NCBI GenBank assembly: GCA_030323885.1
Contig: CM059187.1
Coordinates: 130,268,424-130,332,423 of the forward strand
DNA length: 64,000 bases
Reading direction: 5' to 3'
Origin: Branchipolynoe longqiensis
Lineage: Eukaryota; Annelida; Polychaeta; Phyllodocida; Polynoidae
In this document: in pieces, positions 44,240 to 55,259 of the stretch
Position numbering within the stretch: position 1 is the first letter of the stretch
Layout of the letters: each line of letters starts with the position of its first letter
Translations under genes and position numbers: made by a program
The notes under the pieces: generated by a model
What the model was told of the DNA's origin: nothing
Databases searched by the model: none
The model's input: the letters and a program-made list of their open reading frames with translations, nothing else

Positions 44240-44658
44240 GCTGACGTAAATCAGAATGAATTAATACTGCCACGAATTACAGGCCCCACTAGGCTCTAAG
44301 CAAGCCAGAAACAAGGTATACATTATATACATCTTGGGGACAGACCCCCAGTGGAAGGCAATTAAGATATAGTGCCTAGATGGGTGGGGAGTGGGGGATA
44401 GACAATCCATCTCTGAAGTACAGCTCATTTGTAATTACGGTCACAAAGCACTGTCGTTCATTTCTCGGTTATCAACGCTCAGATCATTTGGAATGGCTTT
44501 GGTTATTACGATATTGCAGAGCCGTTGATCAAAAACACGATCCTACATTAAGATGGCAGGCTACGCCCGACTAAACGAGAGACAGCGTTTGAAGATACCA
44601 CACTATTTTTAAGGCGAACAATGATTGCGAGAGTACAAAGATGTTTTAGTGACGTTAG
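44240..44658. other. Non-coding DNA
   Basis: A 64-codon frame (44380-44574) has no recognisable domain. Nothing else seen. Confidence 0.4.
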
Positions 44659-44930
44659 TTTGTTTGTTTGTTGTTGTTTTATGTCCTAGCAACATCTAAG
44701 GTCATATCAGGATGGGTACCAACTTGTGACAGTGTGCACTCATGGCGACTTTATAGTGCTGCCCCACTGGAAGACCAGGCCGCCAGCACCATGACCTGAT
44801 ATCCCACTCAGTCACATTATCCTGACACTGAGCCAACCAGTCCTTGCCCTATCCTAATAATGCCGAGTGCCAGGCTAGGAAGCGAAAAGTATCAATTTTT
44901 AAGTCATTGATTTGATTCGACCAGGGTTAG
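44659..44930 (-). mobile_element. SINE (family 1), minus copy lacking its head
   Basis: From tttgtttgtttgttgttgtt to tttgattcgaccagggtta, just short of the A-box part of the head. Confidence 0.85.
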
Positions 44931-44993
44931 AGTGATGGGGGAGGCCGGATGAAGGGGAACGGGGGAAAGGGTGGGTCAGCATGGTTAGCAAAT

Positions 44994-45716
44994 CAGGGGC
45001 CGTATGCATGGGCTGGTGCTATGCATAGCCGGTGCTACACGCCAGCTCTAGGGTAGCTATCTGCGGCTAGCATGGGCTTGGTGAATTAGGTCAAGCCGTA
45101 TGCACCGATGTCCAAACCAGTGCGGATAGCAAGCCATCTAGTTATTTATAGATTTGGGAAATCCCTCTGAGCCTGTTGCCGGCGAGGACCGCTATTTGCT
45201 AATATCGCCGCCGAATCGGCGGCCGCGTTAATATCGGTTCGATTATTGGTTTAATTTGACCAAATTTGGCGGTGGCCTTAATAGCGCTTCGATTTCTGGT
45301 TTAATTTGGCAAAATTTCACTTTTTTTAAATGTTATTCTGTCAGTGGCAGTGGCGGCAACGATTTGTTTTGTTTACATTCGTCAATATGACAAGATGAAT
45401 ATCGCCGCCGATTTAGCGGCAGCGTTACTATTACTTCGATTTTAGGGCTATTTTGATGAAATTTCACTTATTGAGTATGTAATTCTGTTAAATATGATAG
45501 CGTTAAATAGATTTGGCTCTAATATATCAGCGGGCCGCAAAGTAACCGGTGTGGCCTGCAGTTAAACCGATATGAAAGCAGGGTAGCTTAGCCTAGGCTA
45601 CGGTCGGCGGCTTGCACTGCCACCGCTTTATGCGTGCGGATTTTCCACCGTTAGCCGTGTGGTGCCATCCAAACCGCGGTTAGGGCGCTAGCACCAGCCC
45701 ATGCATACGGGCCCTG
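44994..45716 (+). mobile_element. hAT-like non-autonomous element, 723 bp
   Basis: The termini CAGGGGCCGTATGCATGGGC and gcccatgcatacgggccctg form a near-perfect inverted repeat of about 27 bp. CAGGG ends suggest hAT. Flanking octamers tagcaaat and tagtttat agree at 5 of 8 positions, compatible with an old 8-bp duplication. Inside are three diverged copies of a unit containing aatatcgccgccgaatcggc and ttcgattattggtttaattt. No transposase. Confidence 0.75.
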
Positions 45717-45774
45717 TAGTTTATATTTACGGTAATTTTCGTTATTTATATTCACCTAAGTCATTTTGTAGCAC

Positions 45775-46305
45775 ATTCAGACAGGTATAAACATATGCAT
45801 AGACACACATACAAACATGTACACGTATCCATACATTTAAACATATACGCGCATGTACACACATACAGACATATACACATATTTACACATACATACATGT
45901 ACACAAATGTATATGTGGCACACACATGAACATATATAAACACATATGTACGTCCGTGGTCACATACAAGCACATATAAACATCAATGCATATGTGCACA
46001 CACATAGACATACATGCACGTAATACATCCACATACACATACATACATACATACACCTACATATGTACATTCATATCCATACGTATATACATTCACGTAC
46101 ATATACATATATACACAGATACAATACATGCCCAGATACAAATACATATATACACCCAAACATGAACATATATACACACACATTTACATCCATATATTCA
46201 TACATGTACACACATGTATGTACACATAAAATACATGTGCCTACACATACCTACATACACATACACATGCACATTAATATATACATGCAAGCATATAGAC
46301 ACTTA
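45775..46305 (+). repeat. (ACATACAT)n-type microsatellite
   Basis: About 530 bp of degenerate acatacacatac repeats. Open frames on both strands are Tyr/Thr/His or Cys/Val/Tyr repeats from the period. Confidence 0.9.
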
Positions 46306-46441
46306 TGTAGAGAACACAGACACACACGCCATGAAGTCCAAAGTCTAAGTGAGTTTATTCTGGTCCCGATCTAGTACGTCACCTGCCTCACGTGAGCCCC
46401 CTCTCGCTGGGACCGGCTTGTTCTCCGTACATATACTTACA
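46306..46441 (-). repeat. 3' LTR of the gypsy element
   Basis: TGTAGAGAACACAGACACAC to ccgtacatatacttaca on the plus strand, i.e. TG...CA ends in both readings. It is very similar to 49174-49307, with about a dozen differences. Confidence 0.8.
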
Positions 46442-46959
46442 TCGTCCTCTTTCGGAATTGAAGAGTGTGATACCAATCTGACATGAATATATGGATTACA
46501 ACAAGCAATTTACATGGTTATAGTTTGTCATTGTCTGCAGCGGCACAGAACGTATATCATGATCGATTAATTTCAATAGTTTTGTCTAGGTTAGTTAATC
46601 TCTTTTTTGTATCGTTTCATTTTGTTTTTTGATTCGTCCAACTCTCATGGACTCGGTAATATAAGTGTCACATCTGAATTCAAATTTTACATAATGATCT
46701 AACTTTTGGTGGGGGGGGGGATTGTTTTTAAATAGCTCAACGATACGTGAACTAACAATGCATTAGTTTAATTTTAGCTCTTAACTATGTACAATGTTTC
46801 AAAGAAATGCACAGTGCGGTGTACAATGTTTCAAATCTAGGCATAATATCGGGAAAACACTACTCAGTTGATTATATCCATCAATGCCATTTGGTCATTT
46901 AATCATTTTACATCACACAGTTTATATAACAATTATTGCGAACAAGTCTTATGTATAGG

Positions 46960-47295
46960 TCATATTCTACTTAATACCCTCGACATACAACTGGTTCTAC
47001 CAAACCTGGTTAGATAACCCTCATGTGGCATCGTCAGCTGTGCCACCGTCACTGGTGTGGTTTTAGTCACATCATTATGCATTGCTTGTGTGCGCGTAAC
47101 TGCTTCAGGTGCTCGAGTGATTAGTGTGTGGTTACATCTTACTGTTTTGTTTTCTGCATTTCTAATGTGGTAATGCCGCCCGTGCTGCACATCCATGTGT
47201 GTGATTACACCCTTTTCCCACTCCCCTTTGCAGTTTAGATACCTTTTGTTTTCACCGATTTTGAGTGGTTTCTGTCTTTGTGGCACGCATGCCAT
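46960..47295 (-). pseudogene. gypsy integrase C-terminal region
   Basis: The open stretch contains PQRQKPLKIGENKRYLNCKG, then EWEKGVITHMDVQHGRHYHI and RNAENKTVRCNHTLI, a layout like the SH3-like C-terminal domain of gypsy integrases. It follows, on the minus strand after a gap, the SNGQAERAIQTIKSMFKK-type end of the core domain encoded near 47565-47510. Confidence 0.6.
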
Positions 47296-47504
47296 GGTAT
47301 GTTTTTTGTTTGGTTTGTCTTCGTTGCAGGTGTTGTTTTCTAAACGCCATTAGCTTGGCTCTGAACATACTCAGCAGTGTAGGTATCCTGCTTCTTAGTC
47401 ATCTACTCATTATGAGCTGCACTGGAGATGCCCACAGGTCACTCATTGTGGTGTTTCGAAGATCTAAGAGTGTAGGTTAAATTCTGACTGGTCTATAACT
47501 GACT

Positions 47505-47600
47505 TTTTAAACATGGATTTGATTGTCTGTATTGCCCGTTCTGCCTGCCCGTTACTTCTGGGACACAATGGACTCGAGAATTTTGGTGTGAAACAATATG
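47505..47600 (-). pseudogene. gypsy integrase core, last motif
   Basis: The minus strand translates to SPLCPRSNGQAERAIQTIKS followed by MF. The NGQAE motif carries the third catalytic acidic residue (E) of the DDE integrase core. Confidence 0.6.
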
Positions 47601-48057
47601 TGTTTGCAAAAACTCTGTATTCCTAACTGGAGAATTGTGGGCCATTGTGCATGTTATGAGAACATGGGTAATTGAATATGTATGACCGACGTCTTGTTTT
47701 GCTTGGATACAAAGTATCTATTCTATTTATAGACCAAGGCCGGCCGCTTCGCCATCGCCGCCACCTAGCATAAGAATTTCATATTAACCAACTAGCCGCC
47801 GGTTGGATTCACTTTCGCCTCGACTGCGGTTCATTCAACATCGTCTCCTAAGCCTTTCGTTTTAAGCCATCCCACCCACCCATACTGTTATATTTGGTGG
47901 GGTCAAGTTCTGTAAGCCTTGAAATCATGACACTAAACTCTGATATTTGACGATAAAACCAAGACAATAATAAATACCAATATTAAAGTGTGTCGGTCTT
48001 CTCGTGTTTTTCAATTATCGGATACAACCACTTTCAGTATGCATATCGAGCGAACAC
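47601..48057. other. Unexplained segment inside the gypsy remnant
   Basis: Integrase coding cannot be followed here. A segment around 47740-47850 with ggccggccgcttcgccatcg differs in composition and may be a later insertion; I could not find its borders. Confidence 0.35.
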
Positions 48058-48446
48058 CTACTTCATATTCTCAATTACACATTTACTTGTTGTGTCTGCC
48101 AGGTTGATCACTTCCAGATATTTTGAGTAATAATCTACAATTAACATGTAATTCTTGTTATTGCAATGAAACAAATCCACCCCCACTTTGTAGAACGGGA
48201 TATCTGGTATGTTATGAGAGGCTCTTTGTGAGGGTGTGTTCCTATGGATTGGCATACCTGACACCTCAATACCTTGTCCTGCAACTGGCTATTAAATCCT
48301 GGCCAGTAGACATAGTCTCGGGCCAGTTGTGTACTTTTAATTATGCCTAAGTGTGCACTGTGTAACTTGTTCAGGATCTGTTTCTGGCATAACTTTGGAA
48401 TTACTATTCTGTTCTGTTTTAGGATGAGAATCTTTTTGATTGTCAA
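48058..48446 (-). pseudogene. gypsy integrase zinc-binding domain and core start
   Basis: Two overlapping frames together cover the region. One has LNKLHSAHLGIIKSTQLARD, then YVYWPGFNSQLQDKVLRCQV and CQ, the HHCC-type domain of gypsy integrases. The other, after a frameshift, has FYKVGVDLFHCNNKNYMLIV and DYYSKYLEVINL, the core start with its first catalytic Asp (VDLF) and the DYYSKY signature. Confidence 0.75.
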
Positions 48447-48472
48447 TTCGTCTCTGTAGGTGGAATATGGTT

Positions 48473-48860
48473 TTACATCATGATCAATTTCATTGTTTTG
48501 TCCTGGCCACCCTCATGGATGTACTTGGTCAGCTTCTGAAGTGTCTGGTCTTGCGGGGTTTTGTTTGCAATGTGAGTTATTTTGTCTTCGATGTACTCTA
48601 ATACTGCAACAGATACATTATCATCATATAAGTTAATCGGCTGGGTATTTGTTGTGTGTGCGCTCGACAAGGCATCGGCGAAAAACATGTTTACACCTTT
48701 AACATATTCCAATTTTAGATCATAATTTTGCAATCGTAACCTCCTTAAATCTTTTACACCTTTAACATATTCCAATATGTGTGCAATGGTTTCGACATAA
48801 TACTAACATGGGGCTTGTGATCCGTTTCGACCTTGTCACTCCATAGTCACACAACAATTT
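48473..48860 (-). pseudogene. gypsy RNase H C-terminal remnant
   Basis: The minus strand reads VETDHKPHVSIMSKPLHTYW, leaves frame, then LRRLRLQNYDLKLEYVKGVN and MFFADALSSAH. ETDHKP and FADALSR are signatures of the RNase H end of gypsy polymerases. A short duplication (tttacacctttaacatattc occurs twice, 48690 and 48756) breaks the frame. Confidence 0.75.
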
Positions 48861-48945
48861 TATATATTGTAGTTTGCGTATATAAGTCTCAATATCCTGT
48901 GTCGTCCAGCAGTTGTACCTATTACATTTATACCAGACTATGGTT

Positions 48946-49143
48946 CTGTTGGTTTTTCTGTGAGTTTTGTGCTTCCAAACCTCCTATGTGAAGGAAGGCA
49001 CAACACTGCACTTCTTCGCTCTTCATCGAGAGTCCCGTGGCGCCGGCAAACAATTCCTATGCTCCATGCCACACAGACCATTTTATGGCCAAATTTCCTT
49101 TTAGGCTGAGTGGAGCCGGTGGTTTCAGGCCTGACAGAGCCAT
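48946..49143 (-). pseudogene. gypsy gag N-terminal remnant with a stop codon
   Basis: From an ATG at 49143 the minus strand reads MALSGLKPPAPLSLKGNLAI, then KWSVWHGA, a TAG at codon 29, then ELFAGATGLSMKSEEVQCCA. The PP-x-PL-x-L-x-GN-x-A pattern is the common start of invertebrate gypsy gag proteins as I remember them. It lies just inside the 5' LTR, where gag should begin. Confidence 0.55.
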
Positions 49144-49173
49144 ATCTTAGCAGGGTCATAATATTTGACACCA

Positions 49174-49307
49174 TGTAGAGAAGACAGACACAAACACCAT
49201 GAAGTCCAAAGGATAAGTGAGTTTATTCTGGTCCCAATGTACCACGTCACCTGCATCACATGACCCCCTCTCGCTGGGTCCGGCTTGTTCTCCGTACATA
49301 TACTGCA
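49174..49307 (-). repeat. 5' LTR of the gypsy element
   Basis: TGTAGAGAAGACAGACACAA to cgtacatatactgca on the plus strand; the partner of 46306-46441. Confidence 0.8.
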
Positions 49308-49324
49308 ACCTATACACACTTATA

Positions 49325-49409
49325 CACTGTCACAAGTCTGTACCCTTCATGATATGACTATAGATGTTGCCAGGACGTAAGACTCCAAACAAGCAACCAA
49401 CTAACCAAC
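49325..49409 (+). mobile_element. SINE 3' fragment (family 1)
   Basis: Starts cactgtcacaagtctgtacc and ends gccaggacgtaagactccaa plus a caagcaaccaacta tail. Confidence 0.8.
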
Positions 49410-49645
49410 ATCCATAATATACAGGTTGCCGTCCAGGAATGCATGTAACCAATTTGATATATGGTAATATGTCTAATCCAAACACCATGCTACCTTCAGT
49501 GTCACAAGGGTAGATCTCTGGATCCTTCTCCTTGAATTTCCATTAAAGCGGCTAAAGTGGAGTTGGTGGTGGGGTGAGTGGGTGGGTCGATGTTCTGCAC
49601 CGGAAGCTTTTCAGAAGCTGCTCATCTACTGAAATGAGTGATTCT

Positions 49646-49953
49646 TGGAGTTTTACATCCTAGCAACATCTAAGGTCATATTAGGACAGGTACCGACTTG
49701 TCACAGTGCACACTCATGGTGACTTTATATTACTGCCCCATTGGAAAATCAGGCCACCAGCATGATGACCCAATATTCCACTCAGTCACATTATCCTGAC
49801 AGTCCTTACCCTATCCTATTAATGCCGAGCACCAGGCTAGGAAGCAACAAATATCAATTTTATAATTCATCGGTTTGACTCAACCGGGAACGAAACTCCT
49901 GACATTTCACATGCGAGGCCCAAGCTCTCACCGATTCGGCCACCGCGCCTGGT
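49646..49953 (-). mobile_element. SINE (family 1 body, GCGCGGTGG head), minus copy
   Basis: From tggagttttacatcctagca to cgattcggccaccgcgcctg at the head; a short part of the body around the caaccagtcc word is deleted. Confidence 0.85.
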
Positions 49954-50333
49954 CCTCATCTACTTCTGAACTGCTCAAAGCACTGCTGCTTTTGCAGACA
50001 TCACCTGTTCCCCTGGCCTCGGAACATGTTTCATTAATGCTAGTGACATAGCAGTTGCCCCTAGACTTGATTTAAAATACATCCTATGAGATGGGTCAAA
50101 ACTATTCACCTCACCCAGCATGGAGGCAACCGCTCGGGGAGCTGACTTATCGTGGTGAAGAAAACTGGCATGCACTATGACCTCATGTTATGAGGGGAGT
50201 AAGGCTTGTCTTGACGTAAACAGCTTCGATTTTCGTGCCAAGTAAAGGAAGGAAATTGGTAATTCGAAAACAACTCAGAGTAAATGGCTTAATCAAACAC
50301 CATGTTGTATCAAGAGAAAGCAGTAAGTGTAAG
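49954..50333. other. Non-coding DNA
   Basis: A 66-codon minus-strand frame (49975-50175) with no recognised domain; otherwise nothing seen. Confidence 0.4.
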
Positions 50334-50689
50334 TTAAAGCTGCATAGTCTGACGAAGCAGGACATTTTCTAAACAACAACAATCATCTAGATTTGATTCT
50401 ATATATCTAACTTTGATACTGGTGCACTGATTAAGCATTTGTCACTACGTAGAAGAGCATACTGAGGAGATTTAATAGAACGTGTTACTGCAGAAGCCTA
50501 TGGTGTCAAGAGTTTTTGGCATGCTTGCCAAAATTAATTTTGGCTGTTTGCACTTCAAATATCTCAAAAGTTAGCCATTTAAAATAAAAGTTACTTCAAA
50601 CTAAAGTTAGGTAGATTATAGCGATCAAGATAATATATTTATCTCAGAAAATGACAAAAACTCAAAACCATCGGACTAAACAACTTTAA
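50334..50689 (+). mobile_element. TTAA MITE, full-length plus copy
   Basis: TTAAAGCTGCATAGTCTGAC to accatcggactaaacaactt plus TAA. Confidence 0.85.
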
Positions 50690-50726
50690 GTATTTCTGAT
50701 AAATAAAACAACTGTACTTTATCTGT

Positions 50727-50787
50727 CCCAGCTCGATATGATGAGCCTTAGATGTTGCCAGGATGTAAAACCACAACAAACAAACTA
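50727..50787 (+). mobile_element. SINE 3' tip (family 1)
   Basis: gatgagccttagatgttgcc followed by aggatgtaaaaccacaacaa and a caaac tail. Confidence 0.7.
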
Positions 50788-50869
50788 GTACTTCCTATTC
50801 CATATTGTTACAATGTGCAAATCAACGGGACCATCCCTGTGCAAAGTGTAGCCATTAACCACTCTCTTA

Positions 50870-51160
50870 TAGGTGTATTATCCGATGAACTTATATTCTC
50901 AAAACAAAACACCTATCCAGATTTAATCCTTTCAAAACAATTTAGATATTAATGTATTCATTCCTTATTTCTATGCAGAAGGATTGTTTCCCTCTTAAGA
51001 CCGTTAAATTGAAGGGCATATACATGACCTAGTTATCATAGCAATGAACTATTGCACTTGTCTTTAACTGGGGTGCATACTCATATCTTTTGACACTCAA
51101 ATTATCCCCAAAGATCAATCAATTATCATTAAAGTTACTCCGAACTAAGGGAGTGAGAAG
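50870..51160 (+). mobile_element. TTAA MITE, strongly diverged plus copy
   Basis: Words ttatccgatgaacttatatt, aaaacacctatccagattta and cacttgtctttaactggggt can be laid along the family, but both termini are gone. Confidence 0.45.
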
Positions 51161-51285
51161 GTACAGTTGTCAACTTGATGCATTTAACTCAAAAGCGTCA
51201 GCATTTATTCTAAGACCAAAGAAATACCCAAAATAATGGCTGAGTACTGATGAGGAAACTCAGCTGAACATCCTCGGGACTTCAT

Positions 51286-51640
51286 TTAAAGTTGCACAGT
51301 CCGATGGTTTTGAATTTCTGTAATTTTTCTGAGATAAATATATTCACTTGATTGTTATAATCTACGTCACTCTAATTTGAAGTAACTTCTATTTTAAATG
51401 GCTAACTTTTGAGAGATTTGAAGTATGAACATGTAACATTAGTTTTGGCATGCATGCCAAAACTCTGATACCGTAGGCTTCTGCAGTAGCATATGCTACT
51501 TAATGAACTCAGTATTCCCTACCATGTAGCGATAAATGCTTAATAAGGGCATCAGTATCTAAGTTCTATATGGATAATCAAATCTAGGTAGGCGTGTTGG
51601 TTTAGACAATTTAATGCTTCATCAGACTATGCAGCTGTAA
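51286..51640 (-). mobile_element. TTAA MITE, minus copy
   Basis: TTTAAAGTTGCACAGTCCGA at the left and atcagactatgcagctgtaa at the right, where the TTAA has mutated to GTAA. Confidence 0.85.
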
Positions 51641-52036
51641 TGGTTCTCTCATTCAAAGCTATACATTGTTAATGTCTATTAAGTGGTGTCAATAGCCAAT
51701 CAACAAATATTAGGGAAAGTCCAGTCCCTCTACACCTATGCAAAAAAAACCCTCTTCTAATCAATGAAGGAATATCTAGAAATGCACCTGAGCTGCTTCA
51801 CCTTTCAGAGAAAAATCAGGTATCTTGTCTAATCCTATTACAAAGTCATTACAGGTGTTGTTGTTGCTACATCAAATGGATCTAATTTCCAAAGGTCTCC
51901 ATGAAGTTGCTTACTTAGAGGAACAGAAGACAGCCTCAAAGAAAAGGCAGCAGGCCTATAATCGGGTTAAAGCTACAATTAACAATTAATGTTCTGATCC
52001 CATTAGTTGGTTTTCGCTCTCATCTCCTTTCAACCC
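51641..52036. other. Non-coding DNA
   Basis: Nothing recognised. Confidence 0.4.
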
Positions 52037-52381
52037 TTAAAGCTGCACAGTCCAATGGTTTTGAGTTTCTGTCATTTTTCTGAGATAATTATATTGAATT
52101 GATTGCTATGATCTACACTACTTTAATTTGAAGTAACTTTGATTTCATATGGGTAACATTTGAGATATTTTAAATGTAAATATGTCAAATTAGTTTCAGC
52201 AAGAACGCCAAAGCTCTGACACCATAGGCTTCTGCAGTAACAGCTTCTATGAAATTGGCTCAGAATTCCCTTCCATGTGGCGACAACTGCTTTAAATGTG
52301 CGTCTCAGGTAGATATGTAGAATCAAATCTAGATCATTTGGTTTAGAAAATGTTATGCTTCATAGGACTATGCAGCTTTAA
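52037..52381 (-). mobile_element. TTAA MITE, minus copy
   Basis: TTAAAGCTGCACAGTCCAAT to taggactatgcagctttaa. Confidence 0.85.
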
Positions 52382-52550
52382 CTAACATGAAAGAGGAAAT
52401 CGAACCACCGTGTACCTTTCCAGATGGCATCACATCTAAAGAATGGTGATGTTGTTTTGGGCGATATTGTGTACGGGTAGAGGAGGGACGGAGGCGGTTC
52501 GTAGGTGAGGTGGGGTGGGGACGTTCTTTCTTGGCCAGCACACTGGCGAG

Positions 52551-52575
52551 ATGCGTCGTAATGTGACAGGGCCAT
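52551..52575 (+). mobile_element. Family A foldback, right-end fragment
   Basis: The string cgtcgtaatgtgacagggcc followed by atta matches the right terminus of the 20135-20935 element. The G-rich sequence upstream (52440-52550) may be the remains of its body. Confidence 0.5.
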
Positions 52576-52739
52576 TACTTTTGTTGGGATGGAGTGCCGA
52601 ATGCTTGATGACGTTCACTTGTAGTGGTTTATACACATTAGGAGAACTGTTCCTACTCCATAGACTTCATTGCTACATTGAGCAATAACCACCTTCAATA
52701 TATATGTGTGTATATATATATCTTGTGTATATACTGTAT

Positions 52740-54764
52740 GCTGTATGCAGGTAATGCAGGTATTGCAGGTATATCAATACCTCAGGGAGTTTGACGCCCC
52801 TGCTCTGCAGAGTTGTAAACCACTCTCTTGTGGTAAAGGTTCCTGACAGAACCGAAGGCTAAGGGAGCAAACCCTACACAGAAAACCATGTCACTGTGGC
52901 AGCATTAAGAGCGGTTGATGTATGAAACTCCCAACATCTCCTGACCAGCCACTGCAGGGACAAATAGTTTTGCGCCTGTCTTGACATGTTCTTGCTGGTG
53001 TGAAACCTCTATTTTCTCCACGAGAGAGTGCCGCTGGTAACTTGCAAAAGCCAGCAGCACTTCAACACTTTTGTGGGCAGCTTTCATGAAATGTGACATA
53101 GATCACAAAGCTCTGGACAACATCCAGCAGCGCAATACCAAAACATGCCTCAATGAGATTCCAACCATGGATGAGATGGCTAGAGCAATCGCCAGCCTGA
53201 AAGATGGCAAAGCACCTGGGGGTGATGGAATTCCTGCTGAAGTATGGAAGCACGGAGGAGACAATCTGTTCAACAGACTGCACCAACTAATCACCAATGC
53301 CTGGGAGGAGGGTTCTGTACCCCAAGCATGGAAGGATGCCAGCATTGTAACCATCTAGAAGAAAGGTGATCAAACAGACTATGGGAACTATAGAGGAATC
53401 TCTCTTCTTTCCATAGCAGGCAAGATCTTCGCCAGGATCCTCCTCAACAGACTATCTATTCACATAACACCTGATGTAGTTCCGGAGTCACAGTGTGGCT
53501 TCAGAGGTAACCGGAGCACCGTGATATGATATTTTGTCTCCGACAGCTACAAGAAAAGTGCATTGAGCAGGACCGACCACTGTACATGGTATTTGTCGAT
53601 TTCACTAAGGTGTTTGATACAGTTGGGAGGACCGGGCTATGGCAGCTACTGAGGAAGTATGGATGCCCAGAGAAGTTCAGAACTATGATCGAGGCTCTAC
53701 ATATAGGAATGATGGCTAACGTTAGTGTTGGAGGGGAAGTCTCAGAATCATTTTGGGTTTCCAATGGGGTCAAGCAAGGTTGTGTACTGGTCCCCCACGC
53801 TCTTCTCCATCTTCCTATCAGCAATGCTCGACGAGGCTTTCCAAGACATGGGGGATGGCATCTATATACAGTCCAGACAGAGCGCTGACCTACTCAATGT
53901 CACACACTTCAGAGCGAAGACCAAGACTACCCGGATACTGGTGAGAAAGCTGCTATTCGCAGATGACAGTGGACTGGTTGCCCACTCTGCTGAAGAGATC
54001 CAGAAAATAGTGGATGCTTTCTCTGATGCATCAAAGAAGTTTGGCCTGAAGATTAACATCAAGAAGACGGAGGTGCTGTACCAACCCAACTCTACAAGAA
54101 CCCGAGAGGAGGAGATCATGGTTGATGGAAACAAGCTGAACTCTGTTCTGGAATTCACCTACCTCGGAAGCACTATATCAAGTGATGGATGTATTGATGC
54201 TGAAATAGAGAGGAGGATGGTCAAGGCTAGCGGATGACTATGCCAGAGACTCTGGAACAACCACCATGTGTCCATTTGGGACAAAGGCAAGATCTACCGT
54301 GCAATCGTGCTATCCACCCTACTATAGGGAGCCGAGGCCTGGACAGTGTACAGACGACAGGTGAAAAAGCTGCATGCCTTCATGATGCGACATCTGCATT
54401 CATTCATGAGGCTAACCTGGAAGGACAAAGTGACAAATAAGGAAATACTCGAACGGACGGGGCTGCCTTCTATGAAAGATCTTCTGATCAAAAAGAATCT
54501 CCGGTGGACTGGAAACCTCATGAGGATGTCATCAGACAGGCTACCAAAGCAGATCCTCTATTCTCAACTGTCTTCTGGTTACAGAAAGAGAGGGTGTCCT
54601 CGTCTCCGGTTCAAGGATACCATCAAGAGAAACCTGAAGCTGAGAGACATTAAGACCGACTCATGGACACAACTCTCACAGCAGAGAGCTAAATGGAGAG
54701 CGGCAGTCAAGTAATGAAATCAGTCTTTGTCGCATGGCGATCGACAGCATGATGATGATGATGA
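52740..54764 (+). mobile_element. RTE-like element, internally deleted copy
   Basis: It has the same 5' region as the intact copy (atcaatacctcagggagttt), the same 3' end (gacagcatgatgatgatgat), and a 12-bp direct repeat tatatactgtat on both sides (52728-52739 and 54765-54776). About 1.5 kb is missing at 53091, corresponding to intact positions about 56851-58352. Extra gcaggta repeats precede the 5' end. Confidence 0.9.
53089..54714 (+). pseudogene. RTE polyprotein pseudogene lacking the endonuclease
   Basis: The residual coding sequence matches the intact protein from about residue 503 to its end. Damage includes the deletion of the whole endonuclease, a TAG at 53356 (Tyr in the intact copy), a one-base loss near 53523, an added C near 53793, a 12-base loss and stop near 54232, and a TAG at 54326. 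The reverse-transcriptase blocks KDGKAPGGDGIPAEVWK and LLFADDSGLVAHSA are still readable. It cannot make a functional enzyme. Confidence 0.9.
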
Positions 54765-54776
54765 TATATACTGTAT

Positions 54777-55219
54777 ATATATATATAGACACATTTGTGC
54801 ATATTTTCAGCAGCAATTGATTACATGTCGTAACCCCAGCTGGTTAGAAATCCCGACACAGGTGGCGCTGCCAAATGTTCAGCAATTAAGAGCTGGCCCA
54901 TAGCCAAATATACATATACATCTCCTACTATATGAGTGTATATAATAGCTTATCACTTATCACATGGTGTAGCTCCTCTATTTCAGGTACATCTAGCCAT
55001 TCAGACAAAGATTGTCTCCTCCCTTCCTGGTTCTGATGATCTCCGTGAGTGAGTTTATGAGTGATTCTCTGTAGCTCATCACCTGCAAGAGCTGCTCAAA
55101 ATAACTTCGGAACTACTCAAATCACTGAGAATATAGATGTGTTTTTTCTAAATCAAACATGTATGTATGATTCAGAAGGGGGGAAGTGATGTGTGATAGG
55201 CAACTCTCTCCTTCTCTCT
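54777..55219. other. Non-coding DNA
   Basis: A TA tract follows the element; nothing else recognised. Confidence 0.4.
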
Positions 55220-55259
55220 TCCACACCCGTCAACCCAACATGAGACGCGTCAGCGCAAC

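Larger units (their letters stand above)
46306..49307 (-). mobile_element. Ty3/gypsy-type LTR retrotransposon, decayed and internally deleted
   Basis: Two LTRs of about 135 bp bracket about 2.7 kb. On the minus strand the order is 5' LTR, a possible primer site starting TGGTGTCAAATATT, a gag start, an RNase H remnant, integrase zinc-binding and core parts, and an integrase C-terminus, then a purine-rich gaaagaggacga before the 3' LTR. Protease and most of reverse transcriptase are missing, and stops and frameshifts disrupt the rest. Integrase after RNase H is the gypsy order. No clear target duplication is visible. Confidence 0.8.
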
